A program made the position numbers and the translations under genes. DNA of 64,000 nucleotides. Origin: Climacium dendroides (Eukaryota; Streptophyta; Bryopsida; Hypnales; Climaciaceae). The notes beneath the pieces are model-generated. The model was not told the DNA's origin. It saw only the letters and a program-made list of their open reading frames with translations, and ran no database searches. Location: assembly GCA_950106755.1 (NCBI GenBank), contig OX467082.1, positions 6,944,001-7,008,000 of the forward strand, in the 5' to 3' direction. Below are positions 33,555 through 43,477 of this stretch, piece after piece (position 1 is the first letter of the stretch; every line of letters begins with the position of its first letter).

Positions 33555-34690
33555 CAGTTCAGGGCGCCCGCTCTGAACTGAACGTGGGGTGACGATTGGG
33601 AAGCAATATGACACTCCGTTCAGTTCAGAGCGCCCGCTCTGAACTGAACGTGGGGTGACGATTGGGAAGCAATTTGACACTCCATTCAGTTCAGAGCGCT
33701 CGCTCTGAACTGATTGTGGGGTGACGATTAGAAAGCAATATGACACTCCGTTCAGTTCAGAGCGCCCGCTGTGAACTGAACGTGGGGTGACGATTGAGAA
33801 TGCTATCCTCCGTTCGGTTGAGAGCGGTCCCTCTGAACTGAACGTGAGGTGACGGAGACGAAAGCTATCCTCCGTTCGGTTGAGAGCGGTCCCTCTGAAC
33901 TGAACATGAGGTGACAGAGACGAAAGCTATCCTCCGTTCGGTTCAGAACGACCGGTCTGAATTGAACGTGAGGTGACGGAGACGAAAGCTATTCTCCGTT
34001 CAGTTTAGAGAGACCGCTCTGAACTTCACGTCAGGTGACCGAGGCGAAGGCTATCCTCCATTCAGTTCAGAGTGGCCGCTCTGAACTGAACAGAGGGTGA
34101 CAAATCATGAACTCTCGGAACGGAGGGTGACGGAGCTCTGTGACCCTCCCTGAAGTTCAGAGCGGCCGCTCTGAACTGAACGGTGGGTGACGGAGCTCTG
34201 TGACCCTCCCTGAAGTTCAGAGCGGCCGCTCTGAACTGAACGGAAGGTGACGGAGCTCTGTGACCCACCGTTCAGTTCAGAGCGACCTCTCTGAGCTTAA
34301 GGGAGGATCACAAAGCTCCGTCACCCTCCGTTCCGAGAGTTCATGATTTGTCACCCTCTGTTCAGTTCAGAGCGGCCGCTCTGATCTATGTTTTGCATGC
34401 GCATTATTTAGATCCTAGTCCTCCGTTTTCCCAATTATGGGCGATCACGTGGATGAATTACGCATGCATCCTGTTCCTCGCAGTTCAGAGCGACCGTTCT
34501 TAAATGTTATTCGGTGGGACTCTTTCTTGGAGACTCTGGACTGTTCAGCATTCATTGTAGGAACGAGTTCTTCTTTGTAATTCTTTACATTGTGTTGTCT
34601 ATCCTTTGGCGCGCTTCCTCTATATTGGGTGTGGAACAATATCTGCGAGAGTTGTAACTCTTCCACGCAGTTCAGAGTGGCTCAATGAAC
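33555..34690. repeat. Right palindrome array (about 15 copies, partly tandem)
   Basis: The same 20-bp palindrome recurs here inside a 60-66-bp tandem unit. That unit also carries a conserved spacer (GAACGTGGGGTGACGATTGG, later GGTGACGGAGACGAAAGC). Copies lie near 33559, 33623, 33690, 33752, 33813, 33875, 33940, 34001, 34063, 34155, 34215, 34275, 34365 and 34480, with a weak one at 34668. The core drifts between GCGCCCGC and GCGGCCGC. The array sits upstream of the DUF7869-type gene, mirroring the left array. Confidence 0.85.
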
Positions 34691-35144
34691 AGGCCTTGGG
34701 GGAATTTGTGCGTAGACTTCTAGTCTCCTTGGACTTAGACTGTTCGGTCCATACTCATGTACGGTTGATTGTCTTTCTTGGACATAGTGGCATTGCACTG
34801 CGGAATGGGGTCCACGGTAGCCGACGTTCTATGGGAATCGTTAGTTTCAGACTTCACTGCATTCTATACCAAACTTCACAGCAAGTGAGCGGGTTCCAGA
34901 CATTTGCTACACTATTTCATACTGTATTTGATTATGTAATGATGTCCTCATATTCACCGCTTTCGCCACTCATCTATTTGTCATTTCGTCTAATACTTTT
35001 TATTTTACTACTGTCAGGCGTATTAGCCCTTGTGGGCTGAACAAAGAGGACGTATATGCTACCAATTCTTTCAAGTGTCACTCTCATGCTTCCTACGAGG
35101 CCGCTATTTTCTATTAGAAAACACTTACGATTTTAACGTCTCCT
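34691..35144. other. 5' flank of the DUF7869-type gene
   Basis: Between the palindrome array and the start codon I see no gene. The frame 34606-35040 has a hydrophobic tail but no domain and begins inside the repeat array, so I treat it as chance. Confidence 0.35.
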
Positions 35145-38100
35145 ATGTTTTCTTCGGACGACTCTAATGGTGATGAGGTATTGTATATAACTTTCTACTC
35201 TCGTCAGTTTTCACGTTTCTTATTGTACATTGCGTTCCTTTGTCATTGATGTCGTATCAATTCTTCATTGTTCGGTGTGTAGGGGTTTGTAGAATGTCAG
35301 GAAGAGGACGTGGACTTGGAAGCATATGCCGAGGCAAACGTAGACAATAGTCCCATCCCAGATTGCGAGGGCATTGATCGAGACGGATGGTCTGGGAAGG
35401 CATTGCTCGCAAAACATGCGGACGGCTCCGACTTTGCGGAAGTCATCATCATTAATGCCAATCCCAACGCTTGCATTGATGGACAGAGCAGGCTGGGGAT
35501 GGATGACGTTGGCATTGTTGTCTTGGACGTGTACAACGGGGACCCCAACGTCAGAGACATGTGCTTGCGTTGGCCTATGCGGCAGGTGTTTCACCACGGC
35601 GAAAATGGGTACGTCAGTGTTTACGATCACGCTCGCAAGCGAGAAGCTCTGGATAAAGAAATGGAAGGGAGTAGAAAACATGGGGGCGTGCGACGGTATC
35701 GTTATGATAGGAGAGCTCGAGCTGTCGCTTTACTAGATAAGAAGATGAAGATGGTATCACATGAATCCATTGCAGAGGTCTTCACACAAATCTGCTGCAA
35801 TAATGAATGCACTCGTAAGTTCCGTCCTTCCACCATCCGTGTGCTTCGCGCGGAAATGCACCTACAGACATTTCAAGTGAAATCTAGCAAAAATTTGGAT
35901 GTTCATAGGACAATGCACAAAGCGGTTCCGAGGGGGAGGCAAGTTGTCACCTTAGAAGGCATAGACGTCTATCCACGTGCTTGGAGGATTCTTCACAACA
36001 TCCCCCTCCGCACATTCGAAAGATACAGGGCCAAGGCCAAGGCTGGCGTCAGAGGCGCTCCACACGGGAACTCCAATTGAAAAAAGACAAGGACTGCCAC
36101 TATTCAAGGCATCGAGACTTTGCGCTCATTATTGGAGGCAATGGCCGACCACATGCCCCATTTGTCTCGCACCTTGCCCACTGGTGAAAAGGTTTGCCTC
36201 AAAGTTCTTCCGACCGGTACCGAATGGAGGCAATTACTAGCCACCGTGAACAAGGTACGGCTCGCAATGTCACCTATGGCATTCATATGAAAAGGACATG
36301 GTCGAATTGTCGCATCGACCACAATAGCTCATAGAGTCCTCCAACATCCAATGAAGTGCTTGTTGAATACGCAGACTGAGTGCGCGTGTTTCTATTGTTT
36401 GTAGGCCAATGAAGAACTCGAGCTGTCGACACTCTCGCAATCATGTTTTAGTAAAATTCGAACAAAATATTTTGCTGAGTACGTCGTGAAGGGAAGGGGA
36501 GATTCCTTCGCAAGATGTAGCATTTGTGACAATTTAAAGCAACTACGAGCTTCTTTTGCTCCTGGATCGGAGGACTATCAACGAATCCAAAGGCGCTTCG
36601 AGAAGCACTTGTTTCTACAAGAAGCTTGTCGACATGCCTACTACCGTAGTAGATGGTTGTCCAAATTACGGCCTATGCAACTTTTATCTATCATGCACGA
36701 CAAAATGGATCATTCAAAAACAGCATGTCCTGCATTGGCAAGGAAAACAAAAGCCCTAGATGGGTTCATGAAGTTGCCCGTGAAGGTATCAGGGATTTTT
36801 GCACATGGACATGGGGATGGCAAATATGCACATTACAATTTGGACGTGTTTCCCAGCGACAGCAACTTTACAGTGGGATCCATCGCCAAATTGTTACGAG
36901 ATTTAGAAGGGCCCCCCGCAATGTCTTCACGGACGTTGTTCGAAGGAGCCGGAAGCACGGAACTATATCGAGCGTTGTTGCAAGGTAGCGAGATCTGTAT
37001 TGATTCTTTGGGAGCTGTTCCTCCTCAACCTATTGAGGCTCAACCATTGCCACCGGTACTACACGTTCAGATGGACAACTCTTGGAGGGAAAACAAAAAC
37101 AGGTATGTCTTCTGTTTTTGGTCCCTGTTGGTGGCAAGACGCATTGTGAAAGAAGTGGTGGTATCCTTCATGATAGTGGGTCACACCCATGATGACATGG
37201 ATGCATCATTTGGGCGATGGAGCATGCAACTCCGCGAGAAAGACCATCCCACCCTACCATCATTGATGCAATCCTACATGGAAATGGAACAAGGTCCGTT
37301 CATTCCACATCTAATTGAAGAAGTACCCGACTTCAAGGCCTATGTCAAACCTTATATTGGGATGCACAATAAACAATTGGTGGGCCACTCTCATGGGAGA
37401 CAGTACAAATTCTTCATGGATGACAATGGATGGCCTATCATGCAATACAAATTGGCGTGTACAGACATTCCATGATTGCCTGAAGGGGGATTGAAGCTAT
37501 GGAAGGAAGATGTCAACCATAGACCTATACTTCCTCAAGGTGATCTACCGCGCGTGACCCCCAAGAAGATGACAAACGAAGCTGAGATTTTGCGTGGACT
37601 TGATGGATACATCCAACATTGGAAAGACATATCCGAAGAAGATGGGACGGTGGAGTACAAAACCCACATGTCAAACTTGGTCACGTATTGGACCCGCGTG
37701 AGAAATGCCATGCTGGATGGAGGCGAAGAAGACTCCCCCCAATCTAATGAATTGCAGCAAGGATTTTGGCCTCAGACTCGACAACCCGGAGATCTTATGA
37801 CAGATTTCATGCAAGATGGAAGGACACGTCAAGAGGTGGAGGCCGAAGATCCTTACATTGGTACTCTAGAGGGAAGGCCCCCACCAGCATACAATGTAGT
37901 CATTGATGTTCGTGAGGGATTCTACCTCTTTGTGAGGGATTCTACCTCTTTGTGAGGCCAGGATTGGATTGTCTTGAGCCCGTATGGCTCGGAAGGGCAG
38001 TAGAAAATCTACAATTTGATCCCACGGCCGTTCACTTTCACGAAGTCTTAGTGCAATGGTACACCCCATGTGGAACATCCAAAGATGTGCAACGGTTGTA

Positions 38101-38302
38101 TACGGGGTGGGACACAAAGCCTAATTTTAGATGGAAGATTGACCGAACGGCCGACAAAGCTGACTATGTTTCCACAGATAGTATCATGGCATCATGGAAA
38201 CCAAAGAAGAACGATGGAAATAGTTTCATTGCTCCTCGTCAACAAGTGCAGTTTGCAGTGGATCATTTACGTCGAATTGTTGAAGAAGAACAAGGTTGGT
38301 GA
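35145..38302 (+). pseudogene. DUF7869-type gene, candidate transposase, inactivated
   Basis: Three exons, 35145-35177, 35283-36254 and 36405-38302, join in phase 0 to about 960 codons. Exon 3 has the family's core: 'CSICDNL', 'MHDKMDHSK', 'LHVQMDNSWRENKNRYV' and 'SFMIVGHTHDDMDASFGRW'. The Asp, Asp-Asn and His-Asp-Asp positions look like an RNase H/DDE-type active site. That reading is my inference. I know the family as a domain of unknown function, widespread and transposon-like. This copy has in-frame TGA at 36078-36080 and 37473-37475, each explicable as CGA to TGA. A 20-bp direct duplication (37912-37931 and 37932-37951) also shifts the frame. Downstream of it the correct frame resumes in the next phase until TGA at 38302. 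ATG 35145 was chosen because its short exon splices cleanly to the long frame. Confidence 0.7.
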
Positions 38303-38906
38303 ATATGAAGTCCTAGGAGACGACTATTCCAACAGTCATATTTCATGCTTGCAATGCCCCTTTGTATTATAGAAGGTGGACCTTCACATATTATGCAATA
38401 GGTAGTGATAGTTTTTCTCATCCGATGACATTGCAACGGATTGTACAATTTTGAATAGATTGTAGGCATCATAGGTTGCCTGGTCCTCGATCTTTGTATG
38501 CAACCTCCATTTTGTTCAATCTGAAATACAAGTTTTTGCCCTTCTGTTTTGCATCCATTGCAACAAGACGTATTTTAGATACCAACTTCACTGACCACGC
38601 ACTCATGAACGATGCAAACCTAAACAAGTACCCAAACTTGTGCCCATCATGATGATGATCCCCCCCCACTTCAATGGGCAATGACCCCCATGTTAAGCAC
38701 CAACAACTCCATGACAAGATTTCCACGTTCTACCTATTAGTCTACCAAGACTTTCACTAACAACATCTATAGTCATTGTCTTTTGCACAAGTCCTGTATA
38801 GAAATCCTAAGGATTTGCACTCGTATGCAAGGGGCCCATTTGCCACTCACTAGCGCTACGCCCAACGACTAGTACATAGCACAATACAAAGACAGCTTAA
38901 TGGTCG
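38303..38906. other. Right subterminal region, no gene seen
   Basis: This is the 3' flank of the DUF7869-type gene inside the element. The short frames on both strands have no domain. Confidence 0.4.
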
Positions 38907-39028
38907 CTCATGTCAACATGGGACATGGAATACCGCCATTTTAACAAAATTGCCGACAAAGCAAAATCACCTCAACGCTTCTCATGTCAAAATGGCACAT
39001 GGAATACCGCCATTTTAACGAAATTGCC
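38907..39028 (-). repeat. Two 48-bp direct repeats at the right end of the element
   Basis: 38907-38954 and 38981-39028 are close copies with a 74-base period. Both contain the words CATGGAATACCGCCATTTTAAC and AAATTGCC split by one base difference. The outer copy forms most of the terminal inverted repeat, so the inner copy is a duplicated end. Such subterminal repeats are usual transposase-binding sites. Confidence 0.75.
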
Positions 39029-39031
39029 CAT
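39008..39031 (-). repeat. Right terminal inverted repeat of the 25-kb element
   Basis: Perfect 24-bp reverse complement of 13824-13847, followed outside by CTAG and then host coding sequence. Confidence 0.85.
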
Positions 39032-39380
39032 CTAGGTCGTAGTAGGTGGCGAGGAGCAGATTTTTGCCGTACGTTGTGTATCCGTAGTCCGTGAGATTTT
39101 CTGTGCGGATGAACGATTGGCAACAGTGGTCGAAGCGGTCTTCCGGCCAGTTGTAGAAGTAGTCGGAGATGTTAGCCTGGTGGAAATTCGAGCAGTGGAG
39201 AATGTCCTTCTGGAGAGTCTTGTTCCAAGGACCTGATGTTGCCCATACGATTTGGGTGTTGCGCTCCGACATGGCCATCGTTATTTGCGTCAGGAGCAGC
39301 AGGAACCGTAACTTTGAACCCTGGTACGCACATGAGCACAGAACAATGTACGTGATCATTCTAATCAGTCCCCCCTCGAA
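39032..39380 (-). CDS. 5' part of the transposon-split membrane protein exon
   Basis: The minus-strand frame starts after an acceptor (TGTATTCAG, exon from 39380; an alternative acceptor lies about 18 bases further in). It runs open for 116 codons to the CTAG at the transposon border. It encodes a hydrophobic segment ('YIVLCSCAY', 'LRFLLLLTQITMAM') and a Cys/aromatic-rich stretch ('FDHCCQSFIRTENLTDYGY'). The joined frame continues into 13819-13518 without a stop. Beyond CTAG the present frame enters the element and stops within four codons. The family is unrecognised. Confidence 0.7.
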
Positions 39381-40079
39381 CTGAATACACATGCATTAGT
39401 TAGTTAGCTAGCTAGATGATGGTATTGATCAGATGTGCGGTTGGAATTGAAGAGTGCCCGGCCATTTCTTCCGTTTTAACGAACATCCAACATCCAATCA
39501 ATACAAAAGAGGAAAAGTGGGAATTAGATAATAAATGCCTGGGAATGGGTGCAACGTCGTCCCCGCTTGCAAGAAGACGAGCTGCCATGCATTCCCAGAG
39601 TATTGTGAGCTCGTGGAACGTCGACGTCCTCCATGTTGAGACACCACGTACTTAACAATGCATGCAATGCAATGCAATGCAATCCCCCTTTAACACCAAT
39701 ATGAATTGCCTCGCAGTTCCTGAAACATATCAATGACAGATTTCACAAAGTCTGCAGCAAGCTGCAGAAGAATTGAACCACAATGTTTCCACAATCTGAC
39801 CAAACTTTATAAGTAGTGCCTCGCATCGATCCGAGCTTGTAAGCATGTTGTAAGGCACATTGTTGTGTCGCAGACCTCGTGCAGTACAATTCCGTGAGTA
39901 ATATGATGCTGAAGTATGCACGGTCCTGTATACCGACAGGGCAAAATTACCCATTGCGGAATCTCGGCGAGAGCTTGATTCCTGCGTTGGGGATGAGGTT
40001 GTGCACAAAATAGGATTCGGCGCGCTTGAGCTGTGATCGATCGGTATGGGAACGGGGAGGATTGTGGCGCCAATTTCAT
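39381..40079 (-). other. Probable intron and possible upstream exon of the split gene
   Basis: A donor (CAATGG then GTAATT, cut at 39951/39950) closes a candidate exon 39951-about 40079. Two frames are possible. One begins with an ATG at 40079 and joins in phase 0 to acceptor 39380. The other reads 'SYFVHNLIPNAGIKLSPRFRNG' and joins in phase 2 to the alternative acceptor. I cannot choose between them. GCATT/GCAAT-type short repeats occur near 39659-39680. Confidence 0.4.
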
Positions 40080-43000
40080 GCCATGGCCTCAGTAGCCATT
40101 GCAGCTGAAATCACCAATTTTGTTACATGTTGTGACATACATCTACACAAAGCTCTACAAAAAACTAGGGCTAGTATAGATCAGCCCTTTTTTTTATTTA
40201 AATTTTTGAGATAGTGCCAAGGTGGCAATCACTTAAAATTTGGTGAGTTCTACATTCATCCATCTTTTGGACTAAAAAATACCTTTCAATTATATCCATG
40301 CACTCTTTCATCCAAATTTAGCAACTTCATCTCTATGTTTGATAGAAACAATAAATTTATGGCAAAAAAAAGATTAGTTTTTTTTTGCAAAAAGTAGAAA
40401 TTTATTTTGAAATGGTGCAATTTGGCCCCCATGGTGCAAAAAAAAATGGGTTGGTATAGATTTATATTTTGAATGCATGTCTTGAAAAGTTCCAAAAAGA
40501 GTAAACTAATAATGAAATGTAGTGTTTTCAATATTTGACCAAAAAATACAAATTGTAACATTGAATGCACTAAATGGCAACAATACTAGTCATGTTACAC
40601 TAATTTTCAACTAATTTTCTTCCCAAAAAACTAAATTGGAATGAAAACGGTTTGAAGAACATGCACTAAATTAATATCCAATATGAAATCAATACTAAAT
40701 CTCAACTAATGAGAATTAAAGTAAATTACAAGATTGGGCAAATAACACAATAGGTACTATAGTACTAAGTTTCATTAATAATATAGTGTAGTAAGGCCAA
40801 TTTATTTAACAAAATTCAGAATTTGATTAAGACAAACGTAGAAGTAAAAAATGTTTGTTGATAGAGTTGGAATTAGGAAAATTTGCTTTGAGCATCACCT
40901 CCTTTGGATGGTCCAATTGACATGCATATTTAACATTTTTATTTGAAGAACCTTTCAGCTTCTTATCACCTATGTACCATAGCAAACCAAAAGTATTCTA
41001 GAAATAATGGTGTAATTAATCAAAAGTCAAATTTAATATAAAGCAAATTAAATCTAGATTTGGAATATAGAAAGAGAAAGTCAACATGCCAAATATGATA
41101 TACTTGGAGAATATTTGCAAGAATGTCTTGTCGAACATTTTTAGCTATATTGGCCATGCTAAACATTTGTGGAAGGGTGTCATGTTGAACATTTGTCTAG
41201 TATAATAAATATTTTCATATAGTAGACTCAAATATTTCAAATATATTCTAAGAATTTAAATATTGGGTGGACGAGAGTTCTTGCCACTGTCATGCAGAAT
41301 GTTGTAATGCTTGTAGTATAATTAGATGTACAACCCTACTTATACTAGACTTGAACTTGTTGGGTTGGAGATTTTTATTAGGTTATATATGATACTTTGC
41401 TAATATAACCTCTCTACTATTCAAGGATATTTTTTCAGGATTTGAAGAAAATTCATATAATATTCAAAAATCTAAAAAATATGTCGTAGGTGTACTTTAT
41501 AGTTGAATTTGTTATAGCATAAACTAAATTTCTTTAGCATTTTATAATTAAAAAATCAGTAGACTAAGGTAAGTTTTCCAATCTAGAATTGTAATAGAAA
41601 ACCAATAGATTGAGGTTAGTTTACAAAGCTTAAATTGCAATAAAACATTTAATTTTAGGAATTTTTCAAAATTGAAAATTGAATAGAATATACTTCATGT
41701 CATTAGTGGGGCTCAAACTCAAGAAAAATCATTTGGATGACAAACTCATATCAAGATCCAAGAACAATTGCTAGAAGTTACAAACATTCACTAAAAACTC
41801 ATTGTGTGATTCATTTTGAAGCAATTTTTTTTTATAGAAAAGTAAATTATAGGGTGGTTGTAAGAAAGACCAAATGATTTTGGTAGCAGTTTGCATAGTA
41901 CTTATGATTTTTTCAAGAGTACTTTAAATTTAAAAATCTTTAAAAAAATTTAATATAAAAAATATATCCAATGTATATACTTTTAAGGAGAAGGTACCCT
42001 ATGAAGGAAAATCATAGAAATTTTTTTTGAGTAGGAGAACTAAAAAAGTGCAAAATCTTAAAACAAATAGGTACATTGATGTTTTAATTTGCAAAAAATA
42101 GGGAAAATCATTTTTGAAGAAACTAAAAATTGGCCATTTGAGAGAACTTTATGATGAAGAGATTAAACCAAAAGAATGATCTCAAAATCATTTTCAATGT
42201 TCAAAAGTGTGCACGCAAGTAAGCCCCATTGACACACATGTTGAGGACATAAAATAATGTTTTTTTTTTATTTTCTTTTGGTATATGCCCATCTATTGTG
42301 GGAATAGCCCACAAAAATTTCAAGTCTATATCATTATTTTTGGATGCTCCATAGTACTAAAAACTCCTAAATCGTAAAGTGTGATAAATTAGCTAAATTG
42401 AAATTTAATTATAAAAGAGTTTTCAATTTTTTTTTGAAAAATAGAGATCTTATTACTTCCAAATTAGCCATCTTCAATAAAAATTTCAAGTACATGGGCT
42501 TCACTTTCCAAAAGTTATAGCCGATGACAACTTCAACACTCCAATTGCGACACAAAATAGGACCAATCTTTCTTGCAATCACCCAATACCTCAATGAAGA
42601 ATTTCCCAACACCATCCCTACAAACATATTCAAGAAATTCTCAATTTTTTGTAAAGAAAATGGATGATAAATTGCAAGCTTTATGTCATCCAAGTGTCAA
42701 TGATGATGGTGATTAGATAAGTTGCTTTAATAGAAATCTACAATATACTAAATAGTGAAATTAGATTGCTTCACACTAATTTCTCAACATTTGACACTAT
42801 ATAAATATTTTACAAGAATGTACTACTTTTGAATTAGGTATTATTGTAATTTGGACTCATGAACCTCTACGTGTACAAATGGAAATATTTACAAGTATAA
42901 ATATGTGTTGACTTCAATGGCTTGTAAAGTAACTTTCTTGGAGTAAAGCAACCTAATTTCACTATTTAGTATAACTCAAAATCCAAAATCATTCATTGCT

Positions 43001-43477
43001 CGATGTCATCTTCTTCTAGACTTATTTTCTTCTCATTCTCAAGTTAACTTTACTTAACAACAATGATCCTAGAATTTAGTACAATATGCTACTTTCAAGA
43101 TAAAAGAAGCATCAACTTTGGCTAGCTTGAGAGTGAGTAGTATTAAAAAAATAGAAAAGAAAGGATTTTCCAAGTTGTGAAGGATTATTGGGAGTATTAT
43201 AATACAAAACTAAATAGATGCCAATTCTAATGTGGAGGATGTTGCAAGTTGGATATCAAATTCTATTGTTTGTTGCACTTTTGGCTCAAAAATGTCTCTA
43301 TTAAAGGCCCTTTCTTACAATGTACTAGTAGCACATGGATTTTTTTGGTAGAAGTTCATTTAATTTTAGCGAGTTTAGGGTTTGTTGCTTGATAGAAGCT
43401 TCTAAATACATTGAAAACTCAACACTTTGAGTGAGTTCAAAACTTGTGAACACAATGTTTGTTGGTTGATTCCTCAA
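40080..43477. other. AT-rich gene-free region
   Basis: No gene or intact element was found. The frames at 40286-40570 and 42409-42693 (minus) are AT-driven chance frames with homopolymer runs and no domain. Confidence 0.5.

Larger units (their letters stand above)
13824..39031. mobile_element. 25.2-kb multigene DNA transposon inserted in a host exon
   Basis: The ends are inverted repeats: 24 bp perfect (ATGGGCAATTTCGTTAAAAT then GGCG) and about 31 of 33 bp overall. Each is flanked outside by CTAG (13820-13823 and 39032-39035). Deleting the element with one CTAG restores an open host exon (the site would read GACCTAGGCCCC). Because CTAG is palindromic, a TA duplication with slightly longer ends fits equally well. 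Contents are one giant minus-strand gene, one plus-strand DUF7869-type gene, one small minus-strand gene of unknown type, two palindrome arrays and nested small elements. There are no LTRs, no reverse transcriptase, no integrase core and no DNA polymerase B, so this is neither a retrotransposon nor an obvious Maverick/Polinton. The DUF7869-type product is the best transposase candidate. I cannot assign a superfamily. Confidence 0.8.

Noticed and set aside
25434..34690. Palindrome arrays as CRISPR-like arrays or as genes (frames reading SDRSE, FRAAALN)
   Set aside because: The repeats are perfect dyads with irregular spacing in plant nuclear DNA, with no cas genes. The open frames arise only because the palindrome lacks stops in some phases.
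34606..35040. 144-residue plus-strand frame with a hydrophobic C-terminus
   Set aside because: It starts inside the palindrome array, has no domain, and ends before the first convincing exon of the DUF7869-type gene.
13824..39031. Large element as a Maverick/Polinton, endogenous virus or LTR retrotransposon
   Set aside because: I found no DNA polymerase B, packaging ATPase, capsid, reverse transcriptase, integrase, LTR or primer-binding site. The ends are short inverted repeats.
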